A DNA stretch of 57,787 nucleotides from Bacteroidota bacterium (lineage in GTDB: Bacteria; Bacteroidota; Rhodothermia; Balneolales; Balneolaceae). Location: NCBI GenBank assembly GCA_027621355.1, contig JAQCBZ010000007.1, forward strand, positions 1-57,787, read 5' to 3'. The first letter of the stretch is position 1. Each line of letters starts with the position of its first letter. This document shows positions 44,312 to 55,826 of the stretch, piece after piece. The notes beneath the pieces are model-generated. The model was not told the origin of the DNA, made no database searches, and was given only the letters and a program-made list of their open reading frames with translations. Both the position numbers and the translations under genes were made by a program.

Positions 44312-45004
44312 TTAATTTGCTACAATTCCTACATAAACATAGGCAATTCCGCCCGATAGTTTTACAGCCCGGGTGGAAGAAAAGGCCTTGGACTGAGTCA
44401 TTAATGCCAAAAAGTCATCTCCCGCGGGAAATGCAGCACTCGTTTCTGGAAGGTACACATACGCTTCACGATTGCCACTAAGCCACCCACCAATGGTTGG
44501 CATCACGGTGTAGCTATAAAACCGATACAAAGCACCAAAAAGCCCCTTGGGTTGGCCAAATTCGAGGACCATCACACGCCCGCCAGGCTTGCAGACACGA
44601 GCCATCTCTTGAAGACCCAGTACGGGATCGTCCACATTACGGATCCCAAAAGCAATGCTTGCAATGTCATACTGATTCGATTCATAGGGTAAGGCGAGCG
44701 TGTCAGCGACTTCGTAGGCTATCTCTAAACTGGCTTTGCGTGCCTTTGCCGGAGCGTATGAAATCATTTCGGGGGAAAAATCGGTTCCCAAGACCTTTCC
44801 TTGCGGGCCCACTGCTTTTTTGTAGAGCATCGCAAGATCCCCTGTGCCCGTGGCGCAATCTAAGACCCATTCACCCGGCTTAGCCGCAGACTCTTTCACA
44901 GCACGTTTACGCCACATTTGGTCAATCCCGAGGGATAAGATCCGGTTAATGCGATCGTACGAATCGGCGATCGATCCAAACATAGAGCGTACTTTTTCAC
45001 TCAT
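44312..45004 (-). CDS. menG: Demethylmenaquinone methyltransferase (MenG/UbiE)
   Basis: 230 residues, class I SAM methyltransferase of the UbiE family: VRSMFGSIADSYDRINRILSLG at the N-terminus, SAM motif VLDCATGTGDLA, GTDFSPEM, AFGIRNVDDP, PGGRVMVLEFGQP. It performs the last step of menaquinone synthesis, matching the sdhCAB and alternative complex III genes nearby. The start overlaps the phosphatase stop by four bases. Confidence 0.94.
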   Translation of the reverse strand: MSEKVRSMFGSIADSYDRINRILSLGIDQMWRKRAVKESAAKPGEWVLDCATGTGDLAMLYKKAVGPQGKVLGTDFSPEMISYAPAKARKASLEIAYEVADTLALPYESNQYDIASIAFGIRNVDDPVLGLQEMARVCKPGGRVMVLEFGQPKGLFGALYRFYSYTVMPTIGGWLSGNREAYVYLPETSAAFPAGDDFLALMTQSKAFSSTRAVKLSGGIAYVYVGIVAN

Positions 45005-45744
45005 GGGCGCACCTCGCGAATGATCCCATCCTCTGAGGGAATAGCATGGGTATGCTCGTTCAAAAAGACGACTTCAAAATGACCAAAGGCTTCGTCATAA
45101 ATCTGGGATGGAACTCCTGGTTGCGCCTCGCCAGGTTGCTCTTCATCATCCTGTCCCGTCCCAAGAACGGGCTCTGGAGCCCACTTGAGATAATTAATAC
45201 ACGCATTATGATGGGCAAACCGGCTCATTCCCTCATACCCAAGCCCCATCCACTGGGACATTAAAATGCGAATAAGTCTACCATGAAGCACAAAAGCGAG
45301 CGATTCATCGGGGCCCGCACTGGCCAAAAGCTCCTGAAATTTGGTATTGGCCCGCTCAAATACCTCGATTGCGGATTCCCCACCCGTTGCTCGCGCCTCT
45401 CCATTCCCCTTGGACCACTCTTGAAGCATCCATTGTAACTCCACTTGGTCGTCGTTGTAATCGAGCCCTTCCAATCGACCAAAATCCATCTCATCGAGCT
45501 CCGTAAAAGGGCTGTTTTGGAGTCCTTTAACCTCTTCGATGGCTTCAGCTGTTTGAATCGCACGATCCATTCCACTTGAGTAAAGTCGCTCTAATGGTTT
45601 CTTGCGCAGGACTTCGGCCACTCGAGTGGCTTGCCAACGGCCTGTGTCGTTGAGTGGTGCATTGATCCCCCGACCTTGAATCTTATGATTGAGGTTGTAA
45701 TCAGTTTGACCATGGCGAAGGATATATAAATGTCGTTGGGCCAC
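45001..45744 (-). CDS. Histidine phosphatase family protein
   Basis: 247 residues. Phosphoglycerate mutase-like fold: LYILRHGQTDYNLNHKIQGRG with the phosphohistidine, LYSSGMDRAIQTAEAI with the second arginine, and a later LHGRLIRILM containing the second catalytic His. An Asp/Gln/Glu/Pro/Gly insertion near residue 205 contains a short repeat of the peptide QPG. Substrate unknown. It is first in the run with menG, fabZ, panB and surE; the 98-base upstream gap gives no convincing promoter. Confidence 0.9.
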   Translation of the reverse strand: MAQRHLYILRHGQTDYNLNHKIQGRGINAPLNDTGRWQATRVAEVLRKKPLERLYSSGMDRAIQTAEAIEEVKGLQNSPFTELDEMDFGRLEGLDYNDDQVELQWMLQEWSKGNGEARATGGESAIEVFERANTKFQELLASAGPDESLAFVLHGRLIRILMSQWMGLGYEGMSRFAHHNACINYLKWAPEPVLGTGQDDEEQPGEAQPGVPSQIYDEAFGHFEVVFLNEHTHAIPSEDGIIREVRP

Positions 45745-45842
45745 TTTAGAGGGAGTTTGTTTAGTTTGCGCGTTTTTGTGGTTGCGCTAGGTTGACTTTG
45801 GATGAACTTAGCAGAAAAACATTGCGCAAAAGATACCAAATT

Positions 45843-46685
45843 TTACATCCCATCTTCGGCGTTTGCGACCACCCACGCATGCATTGTAGGTACCCGGTCT
45901 TGCGCTACATTTTCTGTACGGTTTACCCAACGCTGCAGCACGCTCGAGCATTCAAATAGAGTTGCCCCCGAAGTAAATACATCATCGACAAGAATCCACA
46001 TGGGCCTATTGGCCGCGAGGATATTAAGCCTCTGACTTAACCGTGCACGTTGACTCACTGCTATCGCACCTCGGATATTACGCGCACGTTTCTCCTCTGA
46101 AAATTTGGTTTGCGTCCGCGTCGCTCGCCTTCGTATAAACACCCCTCGGGGCAAAATCTCCAACTCGGGGAGCACCGTCTGAATCCCTCGGGCAATGGCT
46201 TCACTTTGGTTATACCCCCGCCCTATGCGTCGTCGCCAATGAATCGGTACTGGAATCAAAAGGCATTGCGACGCCTCAAAATTACAGTCTTCTAGCCACG
46301 ACGCCATCCTGTGAATGGCCAACATGCGGCCAAGTTGCTCTCCCACATCGGGCCGAATTTGATATTTCAAGGCATGAAGCATCTCTTGGAGAGGGCCATC
46401 ACGCACAAAGGGAAATCCTGCTTGCACACTTTGCAAACCCTGAGGAAGCACCCGATCCAGCGGGCCGGCTAGATCAAACCCTTTGGATTCGCACAGTGGG
46501 CAAAGCAACCCGTGAGTTCCACCCATACTCGCAGCCTCTGTACGGAGCCGCCCACACATGACGCACGTTTGGGGAAAAATCCACTGCCGAGCTCCTTCTG
46601 TGATCGTGGAGCCGATAGTGCGCATTCTTGTAATGAATGTGAGCATCATTCGCTTGGGCTGCATGGGTGTCTGATTGGGATTCAT
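45843..46685 (-). CDS. comF: ComF family phosphoribosyltransferase-like protein
   Basis: 280 residues. An N-terminal double zinc ribbon (CVMCGRL and CPLCESKG) precedes the PRTase-like domain: HALKYQIRPDVGEQLGRML, PVPIHWRRRIGRGYNQSEAIARGI, KFSEEKRARNIRGA, and the PRPP-loop ILVDDVFTSGAT. ComF proteins support natural transformation, probably in uptake and handling of single-stranded DNA. Divergent from the rodZ-like gene. Confidence 0.92.
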   Translation of the reverse strand: MNPNQTPMQPKRMMLTFITRMRTIGSTITEGARQWIFPQTCVMCGRLRTEAASMGGTHGLLCPLCESKGFDLAGPLDRVLPQGLQSVQAGFPFVRDGPLQEMLHALKYQIRPDVGEQLGRMLAIHRMASWLEDCNFEASQCLLIPVPIHWRRRIGRGYNQSEAIARGIQTVLPELEILPRGVFIRRRATRTQTKFSEEKRARNIRGAIAVSQRARLSQRLNILAANRPMWILVDDVFTSGATLFECSSVLQRWVNRTENVAQDRVPTMHAWVVANAEDGM

Positions 46686-46761
46686 ACCCTTTCAGAACCA
46701 TCCAAAAGACAAACCTTACAATGTTTCACAGTAGAGGAATAAATCGGTATTTTAGAGAGTT

Positions 46762-47970
46762 ATGCGCGAGATTTCACGAGATTTAACCTTGCTTCGGAAA
46801 CACCTCAAATTGGAGGTTCAAGACATCCATGAGGCGACCCGATTTCCAGTGGACCGAATTGAGGCCTTCGAAAGCGGTACGCTCTTTGAGGACTCGGATT
46901 TCGAGTCCAACATCACCTACATTCGCTCCTTTGTTCGCTCTTATGGCAAAGCGTTAAACCTTCCAGATGACGTATTAATTGATTGTTTGGATTATGTAGA
47001 GCTTGGGAGTTATAACCGCCAGCTCATCGATTATTTTGAGGCGAGCCAGAAGAAAAAGGGCAAAAAGACCACCGTGAAAGAACAAATTATACTTGACGAC
47101 ACGGTAGACGAAGGTGGAATGACGTACTATGAGAGCGCAGTTCGTGGCAAAGATGCGGGCAGCGATGCGCGTGCTGAGAGCGCCCCTGCCAGCGTGTCTT
47201 CACCTCAGCCTGTAACCGCTCCAAGCTTCAAAAAACCACCCGTGGACGGTGTAGATTGGGCCTCCAAGCCTATCAAAGGGCGTACACGGACACCCATCCC
47301 CCCTCATGTTTGGATCATTGGGGCTGTAAGCACACTGCTCATTATGGCTGTCATTACCCTGGTGTGGTGGTTCAGTCAACGAGACACTAATTCTAACGAT
47401 TCTAACCCTGATTCTACACTCGATCCTGCGCCCATGGAGCTTAATCAAGGTACTGCGAGTGATACAAATGCAAGCAATGCAACCCCATCATCCGCCAATA
47501 ACGGCCAAAATAGTTCCGGTCCCTCCAATCCAGAAACACAACTAGCGACGAACGCCACAGGGTCACAACAGCCCAACACAGGCCCCCTAGCCTACCTTGG
47601 CTCTTCCCCACTCAATGCTACCTACAGCGTGTTGGTGTACGCGGTCAATGGACGTCTTGAACCCATTCGTGTGTGGAGTGATCAAAAACCCGAGGTTGAT
47701 CCTTATTGGATTGAACAAGGCCACGCCATGCGCTTCGAAATGGATCAGGAAATGCGCCTAAGTGGTCAATTTAGCAATCTTCGGTTGATTGTGAATGGCC
47801 GTGACCTGGGCCCAATCTCACCAAATAGTGCTCAAAATGGGATTCCAACCTTCACATTAAACGTGTCCACACCTCAAATGGCGTCGGTTCCTCGCGCTCC
47901 TCAACCAATGAATCTGCAACAAGACATCCAGATGCCAACCGAATTTGTGGATAGACCCACATTTGAGTAA
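46762..47970 (+). CDS. RodZ-like helix-turn-helix membrane protein
   Basis: 402 residues. The N-terminal RodZ-type helix-turn-helix (about 1-80; LRKHLKLEVQDIHEATRFPVDRIEAFESG, then YIRSFVRSYGKALNL) is followed by a polar linker and one transmembrane helix (about 182-204). A low-complexity Asn/Ser/Asp/Thr periplasmic linker leads to a C-terminal beta-rich domain (about 280-375) like the RodZ DUF4115 region. RodZ couples MreB to the rod-shape machinery. It starts the run rodZ-ligA-pgpH-xerD. Confidence 0.85.
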   Translation: MREISRDLTLLRKHLKLEVQDIHEATRFPVDRIEAFESGTLFEDSDFESNITYIRSFVRSYGKALNLPDDVLIDCLDYVELGSYNRQLIDYFEASQKKKGKKTTVKEQIILDDTVDEGGMTYYESAVRGKDAGSDARAESAPASVSSPQPVTAPSFKKPPVDGVDWASKPIKGRTRTPIPPHVWIIGAVSTLLIMAVITLVWWFSQRDTNSNDSNPDSTLDPAPMELNQGTASDTNASNATPSSANNGQNSSGPSNPETQLATNATGSQQPNTGPLAYLGSSPLNATYSVLVYAVNGRLEPIRVWSDQKPEVDPYWIEQGHAMRFEMDQEMRLSGQFSNLRLIVNGRDLGPISPNSAQNGIPTFTLNVSTPQMASVPRAPQPMNLQQDIQMPTEFVDRPTFE

Positions 47971-47984
47971 CCCAATTCGTTTGA

Positions 47985-50180
<2,196 letters not shown>

Positions 50181-50196
50181 CCTAAACGAGCCAACT

Positions 50197-52512
50197 ATGG
50201 CCTCATTAACCACATCTCAGGATAAAAAAGGGCAAAAGACACCTCTTGCGCCCCAAGTGGACGCGCAAAAGCATTCGCAAACCGACGCCGTGCTCAAATG
50301 GGCAGGCTTGGTAGCCTTTGCAGTGATTGTACTTGCCTCCCTGCCTGGGAACACGTTCCGAATCTTGCCTGAGTATAATCTGCTTGAGCCTTGGCGTCAT
50401 GACGATCTCACAGCTGATGTGACGTTTCCCATTCTAAAATCTGCCCAAGAAATTGAGGCCGAAGAGAGCCTCACAAGACGACAAACACCCCCTGTGTTTA
50501 TTCAGAATGTCGATTCCGAGCTCTTGCAGGATGAGCTCGAAGGGCGTTGGATGGAGCGGATCACAGCCATTGGGCGAGTGTTGGAACAGCGCGCAAATCC
50601 AGAGGATAATCTGTCAGCTGCCCAGGCCCAAGACGGTGATCAATCACAAGTCGGCGATCAGTCACAAACCGCCGAGCAAGCACAAGCCGCATTGCCGTTT
50701 GACTTGAACGAATCGCAATGGACAGAGCTGCAGCAAACCGTAGGCAATCAGACCACACTCGCCGCACTCCAGCGCACCCTAGCTCCCCTTGAGCGAGCCC
50801 TAACGCAGACTCAAACCACGATCATTCTCGACCGTGAGCTCCCCCAAATTGAGACGCTTGAGGTGATGGTGCGAAACACCTCGCAGCGTACCGAGCGGAC
50901 CGTCAACAAATCGGTCGCCAACGACACCCAAACCGCCACGATCCAAGCGGTGTCACTCGCCTACGAATCCCTACCTACCCTCCCGAGGGCAACGCTTAAT
51001 GCTCTCGCTGATGAGCTCCTCCAGCCCACGGCACTTTACAGCGAGAATGAGTCTCAACGTCGTCTAGATAATGCTTTAAGTAAACTCTCTAAAACAAAGG
51101 GTGCGATAGCGCAGGGGCAGATTATTATTCGGCGTGGGGACATTGTTACCGAGGAGCGCGCCGCCCATTTGGAAAGCTATGTTGCTGCCCGGTCTGCCGA
51201 GGTCACACAGATTGAGCGTTGGACCCGCATGGCCGGCGAAATGATCCTGGTCATTGGGATTAATCTCATCTTGATGGTTTATCTCTGGCTCTACAGACCC
51301 GACATTTTTGGGCAATGGCGCACGCTATATCCTGTGTTGATTGTTCTCGCGTTAATGACAGCCATTACCCGAGTTTCATACAGTGTGGATTCGTTCCAGG
51401 CGGAGATGGTTCCCCTGGCGATCGCCCCGATTGTATTGACCATTCTGTTTGACCAACGCCTCGGGATGTTGGCCATGCTCACGCTTGCCTCCACCACTGC
51501 CCTGATTCAAGATTCGAGCTATGAATTTTATTTAGCCACCATGATGGCAGGCTCCGCAGGGGTGTTTTCGGTGAAACAGATCCAAAAACGGACCCATTTT
51601 TTCTTCACGACCCCTGCTGCCGTGCTTGGAGGGTATGTTTTGGTCTATGGTGGCCTCGCGATTTCGCAGTTACAGCCCCTGGATGTGGCAGCCGGTCGGG
51701 TGATTCCGTTGTTGATTAATGCAGCGTTGATTCTGTTTGCATGGCCCCTGCTGCTGCTTTTTGAAAAAGGATTTAGCATTACCACCGATTTGGCGCTACA
51801 GGAGTTGTCCGACACCAATCATCCACTCATGAAAAAGCTCATGAATGAGGCTCCTGGAACCTTTCATCACAGCCTACAGGTGTCTAATTTGGCCGAAAAT
51901 GCGGCTAATGCCATTGGAGCCAATGGAATGCTCTGCCGCGTGGGGGGGTATTTTCATGATATTGGTAAGACGGATCGACCACAGTTTTTTGTCGAAAACC
52001 AGACCGATGGGAATCGCCATGACGTGTTGAACCCTATTATGTCTCAAAAAATCATCCGTGAGCATGTCTCCAAAGGGGTCGAAATGGGGCGTGAAGTGGG
52101 ACTTCCCGCGCCGATTCTAGACATTATCCAGACGCACCATGGCACGAGCTTGATCCGTTTCTTTTTTGATAAAGCCCAAAAAACGACCGATCGTGAAAAA
52201 GAGCTGGGCGCCATTGAAGAGGAAGATTATCGTTATGATGGCCCTCTGCCAACCACGAAAGAGCAAGGGATTTTGATGTTAGCCGATGGTGTGGAAGCTG
52301 CCAGTCGGGCCGTGAAACCTGCCGATGAAAAGAAACTCGACGCGTTGATCGGTCAACTCATCGAAATCCCCCTTGAAGATGGACAGCTGGATCAGTGCCC
52401 CCTTACCATTCCTGAGATTAATGCGGTGCGCGAATCGTTCTTCAAGACGCTTAAAGGGGTGTATCACCAGCGCATTGAGTATCCCGAGGATAAGGAGCAG
52501 ACGACCGCATGA
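50197..52512 (+). CDS. pgpH: 7TM-HD family phosphohydrolase (PgpH-like, probable c-di-AMP phosphodiesterase)
   Basis: 771 residues from the ATG at 50197; an in-frame TTG at 50155 lies inside ligA. Architecture: one N-terminal transmembrane segment, a large extracytoplasmic 7TMR-HDED domain, seven transmembrane helices (about 345-545), then a cytoplasmic HD domain with HHSLQVSNLAENAANAIG and YFHDIGKTDRP. PgpH of Listeria hydrolyses c-di-AMP. An 18-bp triplication adds Asp/Gln/Ser residues in the extracytoplasmic domain. The stop overlaps the recombinase start by four bases. Confidence 0.93.
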   Translation: MASLTTSQDKKGQKTPLAPQVDAQKHSQTDAVLKWAGLVAFAVIVLASLPGNTFRILPEYNLLEPWRHDDLTADVTFPILKSAQEIEAEESLTRRQTPPVFIQNVDSELLQDELEGRWMERITAIGRVLEQRANPEDNLSAAQAQDGDQSQVGDQSQTAEQAQAALPFDLNESQWTELQQTVGNQTTLAALQRTLAPLERALTQTQTTIILDRELPQIETLEVMVRNTSQRTERTVNKSVANDTQTATIQAVSLAYESLPTLPRATLNALADELLQPTALYSENESQRRLDNALSKLSKTKGAIAQGQIIIRRGDIVTEERAAHLESYVAARSAEVTQIERWTRMAGEMILVIGINLILMVYLWLYRPDIFGQWRTLYPVLIVLALMTAITRVSYSVDSFQAEMVPLAIAPIVLTILFDQRLGMLAMLTLASTTALIQDSSYEFYLATMMAGSAGVFSVKQIQKRTHFFFTTPAAVLGGYVLVYGGLAISQLQPLDVAAGRVIPLLINAALILFAWPLLLLFEKGFSITTDLALQELSDTNHPLMKKLMNEAPGTFHHSLQVSNLAENAANAIGANGMLCRVGGYFHDIGKTDRPQFFVENQTDGNRHDVLNPIMSQKIIREHVSKGVEMGREVGLPAPILDIIQTHHGTSLIRFFFDKAQKTTDREKELGAIEEEDYRYDGPLPTTKEQGILMLADGVEAASRAVKPADEKKLDALIGQLIEIPLEDGQLDQCPLTIPEINAVRESFFKTLKGVYHQRIEYPEDKEQTTA
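50635..50688 (+). repeat. 18-bp tandem triplication in pgpH
   Basis: Units at 50635-50652, 50653-50670 and 50671-50688 encode GDQSQV, GDQSQT and AEQAQA. They lie in a loop of the extracytoplasmic 7TMR-HDED domain, away from the HD active site. The third copy has diverged most. Confidence 0.82.
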
Positions 52513-53480
52513 AGCAAGTGAAACCCGTGAAGCACACCATTCCCGAGACCTTTGCCTCGCTGCTCAATCAGTACATCCAGTTTATCCGGCTTGAGAAGGG
52601 GTTGTCCGATAATTCGATTGCAAGCTACAAGCACGATATTGGGCGGTATTTGACGTTCATTCACGACACCATTGGGTTGCGTGATTTGGGTGGGGTTTCG
52701 ATGCATCATATTCACAACTGTTTGCAGGAACTCACGGCGATGAACCTCTCTACGGGGTCAATTGCTCGCAATATTTCAAGTATTCGCGGGTTTCATGCGT
52801 TTTTGATGCGAGAAAAGCTCACCGAGGCGAACCCAGCTAAGATGATCGACCTGCCACGTCAAGCCAAGAAGCTCCCTGCCGTGCTGAGTGTCGAGGAGGT
52901 CGATACCATTTTGAGTGCACCGGATCGGTCGACGCTTGTGGGTATGCGGGATGCGGCGATTTTGGAGTGTTTATACGGAACAGGGATCCGGGTGAGTGAG
53001 TTGATCTTTTTGCAAATGGACCAGTTGTTTTTTGATATCGGCTTTTTGCGGGTCATTGGGAAGGGAAATAAGGAGAGGCTCGTTCCGCTGGGAGAGCCTG
53101 CGTTGAAAGCGATTCAGGCGTGGGTGGAAAAGGCACGGCCGACTTTTGCAGGGGGTGCGGGTGCAGGCGCTGTCTCTGGCCTACCTGGAGGCGCTCAAAC
53201 ACAAAACCGTGTGTTTATTAATCAGCGAGGTGCTCCCCTATCTCGAATGACTATCTGGAATATTGTAAGAAAATACAGCGTCGCAACTGGGATCGAAAAG
53301 CATGTCTATCCACACATTTTCCGCCATTCTTTTGCGACTCATTTGCTTGAAGGGGGCGCCGATCTACGAAGCGTTCAGGAGATGTTAGGGCACGTCTCGA
53401 TTATTACCACCGAGATCTACACTCATGTAGATCGAACGTTATTACATCAGGTCCATAAGGAGTTTCATCCAAGGGCATAG
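52509..53480 (+). CDS. xerD: Tyrosine recombinase XerC/XerD
   Basis: 323 residues. The N-terminal SAM-like core-binding domain (YIQFIRLEKGLSDNSIASYKHDI) and the catalytic domain have the tyrosine-recombinase set: GTGIRVSEL (Arg), the Lys region VIGKGNKERLVP, HIFRHSFATHLLEGG (His-x-x-Arg), LGHVSIITTEIYTHV (His, Tyr nucleophile). It resolves chromosome dimers at dif. A Gly/Ala insertion (around 53150-53205) lengthens the loop before RVFINQRGAPLS. The position after pgpH, with no phage genes near, argues for a housekeeping Xer. Confidence 0.92.
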   Translation: MKQVKPVKHTIPETFASLLNQYIQFIRLEKGLSDNSIASYKHDIGRYLTFIHDTIGLRDLGGVSMHHIHNCLQELTAMNLSTGSIARNISSIRGFHAFLMREKLTEANPAKMIDLPRQAKKLPAVLSVEEVDTILSAPDRSTLVGMRDAAILECLYGTGIRVSELIFLQMDQLFFDIGFLRVIGKGNKERLVPLGEPALKAIQAWVEKARPTFAGGAGAGAVSGLPGGAQTQNRVFINQRGAPLSRMTIWNIVRKYSVATGIEKHVYPHIFRHSFATHLLEGGADLRSVQEMLGHVSIITTEIYTHVDRTLLHQVHKEFHPRA

Positions 53481-53516
53481 TGATGCCACAGTTCATCTGA
53501 AGCTCGTACTTAAACC

Positions 53517-54218
53517 CTAGATCTTAATAGCCTCCCCAACCCCCGGCACGTGTACTTTGGTCTGCGTGTCCCGCTCGACCAAGCGCTTGAACTCAGCAGC
53601 ATCGCCGGTTAGCACAGGAAAGGTTCCATAGTGACACGGCACCGCAATCGCAGGCTCAACCAACTCAACGGCTAACGCCCCTTCTACATGCCCCATGGTA
53701 TAATGATCCCCGATCGGTACAGCCACCACATCAGGCTCATGCACCTCGGCGATTAATTCCATGTCAGCGAAGGCATTAGTATCGCCCATGTGGTAAAAAG
53801 TCCACGCTTTATGCACCCGAAACACCAATCCAGCTGCCTCGCCGGCGTACTCTCCACGGAAAGAAGACGAGTGCTGCGCATGCACCATTGTGACACTCAC
53901 ATCATCAAAATGGACGGTTCCGCCTTTGTTAAAGCCCACGGCTTGCTCACGTTTAAGCCCATGTGTCTGAAGCACACCGACCAATTCAACGATTCCATAT
54001 ACTGGGCACTCAAAACGACCCGCAAGATCAAGCGTATCCCCTACATGATCCTCGTGCCCATGAGTCAAGAAGATAGCATCTACCTGGGATGGTGTTTTCA
54101 GCGCTTCTGGGAGCTGCGGATTTCCTGACAAAAACGGGTCCACTAAGAGCACCTTCCCGCTGGGAGTCGTGATCTGGAACGTTGAGTGACCTAGCCAAAC
54201 TAAGGATGCGTTATTCAT
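53517..54218 (-). CDS. UPF0173-type metal-dependent hydrolase
   Basis: About 233 residues from the ATG at 54218; an in-frame start at 54260 would add 14 residues. Metallo-beta-lactamase fold: VWLGHSTFQI, LLVDPFLSGNP, LTHGHEDHVGD (metal site), YHMGDTNAF, GDHYTMG, and PCHYGTFPVL. The physiological substrate of this conserved family is unknown. Convergent with xerD and downstream of the DUF420 gene. Confidence 0.9.
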   Translation of the reverse strand: MNNASLVWLGHSTFQITTPSGKVLLVDPFLSGNPQLPEALKTPSQVDAIFLTHGHEDHVGDTLDLAGRFECPVYGIVELVGVLQTHGLKREQAVGFNKGGTVHFDDVSVTMVHAQHSSSFRGEYAGEAAGLVFRVHKAWTFYHMGDTNAFADMELIAEVHEPDVVAVPIGDHYTMGHVEGALAVELVEPAIAVPCHYGTFPVLTGDAAEFKRLVERDTQTKVHVPGVGEAIKI

Positions 54219-54294
54219 AGCATTCTCGTTTTGTTTGAGTTGGGAGATGAGGTTTAGCAAATCAATAATTGGGTGAAAGGCAAGATTCCCACTC

Positions 54295-54903
54295 CTAAGA
54301 ATATGCCCTTAAAAAGAAATAAATCACAACCCCTGTCACCGAAACATACAACCATACAGGAAACGTCCATTTAGAAACCTTTCGATGGAGACTAAACCGA
54401 CCCGAGAACACCATATAATAGCTCGTCAACACAAACGGCACGACGGTTGCACTCAGGATAATATGAGAAATCAGCAACGTGAAATACGCAATTCGCACGA
54501 ATCCCTCCCCTTCAAAGACTGTGTGACCGACGGAATTATGATAGACCAAGTAACTCACCAAAAACAGTGACGAGGCAACAAAAGCCGCGATCATGAACGT
54601 CATGTGCTGCTTGAAGTCACGCCGGCGGATGGCAGCATACCCTGCTAGGATCATCACCGTAGCGATCGAATTCAGCGACGCATTCAGCGTGGGGAGCATA
54701 TACACCCAAGACCCAGCCTCAGCGCTGGCCGGCTTCAAGTACAGGATCCAAAGCAAAAACGCGAAAGCGGCCACACTTACAGCCATGATTGCAGCGATCC
54801 CCTTCCAAAGACTCATGGATTCAAGCGCAGGGACGACAGGGATCATGGAGCGAAGGTCGACAGAAGAATCGGCAGGAGAATCAACAGTAGAATGAGTAGA
54901 CAT
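54295..54903 (-). CDS. DUF420 membrane protein (CtaM-like)
   Basis: 202 residues with five hydrophobic segments (IAAIMAVSVAAFAFLLWILY, LNSIATVMILAGYAA, TFMIAAFVASSLFLVSYLVYH, IAYFTLLISHIILSATVVPFVLTSYY, FPVWLYVSVTGVVIYFFL). Histidines in membrane-adjacent positions fit the DUF420 family, whose Staphylococcus member CtaM is needed for heme-copper oxidase function. Its location beside the alternative complex III operon supports a role in terminal oxidase assembly. It is divergent from actA over 251 bases. Confidence 0.9.
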   Translation of the reverse strand: MSTHSTVDSPADSSVDLRSMIPVVPALESMSLWKGIAAIMAVSVAAFAFLLWILYLKPASAEAGSWVYMLPTLNASLNSIATVMILAGYAAIRRRDFKQHMTFMIAAFVASSLFLVSYLVYHNSVGHTVFEGEGFVRIAYFTLLISHIILSATVVPFVLTSYYMVFSGRFSLHRKVSKWTFPVWLYVSVTGVVIYFFLRAYS

Positions 54904-55154
54904 AATGAGGTGTAGATTTTTAGAATGAATCTAGAAAATAAATAACGCAAAACAGCCCAACTCCATTCAAAATCGTCATTATTTACTTTTTTCACATTTC
55001 CAGTTTCGGTAATTTAGAGTCCGAATTGAGAAGAAGGATCCAATTCGGTGGATCAGATTTGCGTCTGGGCATGACAATCCGCGCCTCTGCAACTCCACAT
55101 TAATGGATCGGGATAGCCGCAAGCGGCATAACTTTTTAGGTGAATAACACACGG
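54904..55154. other. Divergent intergenic region between DUF420 and actA
   Basis: 251 bases without a supported gene. The half next to DUF420 is AT-rich. Structure seen: ATCC-(8)-GGAT around 55038, and GCCGCAAGCGGC (55115-55126), a short hairpin followed by ATAACTTTTT just before actA. CAGATTTG at 55054-55061 resembles a -7 box, but the nearest upstream TTG is 25 bases away. The region must hold the actAB promoter; none can be named with confidence. Confidence 0.5.
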
Positions 55155-55799
55155 ATGGCGCAGATTTTTCCTAAGTGGAGCAACAACATTCCACGGAAAC
55201 TACTCATTGGATCTGTTGTCATTGGCAACACACTCGTGTTCACGGTGTGGTTCTTTTTTGCCCCCGAATTCCTTGACGTAGGCTACGCGCCTGAGCAACC
55301 CGTTCCGTTTTCTCATCAGCTTCATGCTGGCCAACTGGGCATGGATTGCCAGTATTGCCACACGCAGGTCTACGACTCCAAGTATGCAAATGTGCCCGCG
55401 ACTCAAACGTGCATGAATTGCCACAACCAAATTAAAACCGATTCCCCTGCCCTCGAGCCTGTTCGTCAGTCATGGGAAACGGGTGAGCCCATTGAGTGGG
55501 TCCGTGTGAATTACCTTCCCGATTACGCCTATTTCAATCACTCAGCTCACGTGAATGTGGGCGTAGGATGCGAGACGTGCCATGGTCGTATCGATCAAAT
55601 GGAGGTCGTCTATCAGGCCGAGCCACTGAGCATGAGTTGGTGTATGGACTGCCATCGTGCTCCGGAGAAATATATTCGCCCCGTGGAGGAAGTGACCACG
55701 ATGGGCTATGTATCAGACAATCAAATTGAGATGGGCCTTGAGCTTGTCGCCAAACACAACATTCATGCACCCCAGTATTGCCAGGGTTGCCATTATTAA
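55155..55799 (+). CDS. actA: Alternative complex III pentaheme cytochrome c subunit ActA
   Basis: 214 residues from the ATG at 55155 (a GTG at 55140 is in frame). One N-terminal transmembrane anchor (LLIGSVVIGNTLVFTVWFFF) is followed by five CxxCH heme motifs: CQYCH, CMNCH, CETCH, CMDCH and CQGCH. This matches ActA of Rhodothermus-type alternative complex III, which oxidises menaquinol and passes electrons to cytochrome c or the oxidase. actB begins 27 bases downstream. Confidence 0.94.
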   Translation: MAQIFPKWSNNIPRKLLIGSVVIGNTLVFTVWFFFAPEFLDVGYAPEQPVPFSHQLHAGQLGMDCQYCHTQVYDSKYANVPATQTCMNCHNQIKTDSPALEPVRQSWETGEPIEWVRVNYLPDYAYFNHSAHVNVGVGCETCHGRIDQMEVVYQAEPLSMSWCMDCHRAPEKYIRPVEEVTTMGYVSDNQIEMGLELVAKHNIHAPQYCQGCHY

Positions 55800-55826
55800 T
55801 GGAACCGCGATACACAACGCACGAAT

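Noticed and set aside
52509-53480. Tyrosine recombinase as a mobile-element integrase
   Set aside because: It is coupled to pgpH by a 4-base overlap, has XerC/D length and motifs, and there is no cargo or attachment repeat.
55115-55126. GCCGCAAGCGGC hairpin before actA as a terminator
   Set aside because: The stem is only 4-5 bp, and no transcript is expected to end there.
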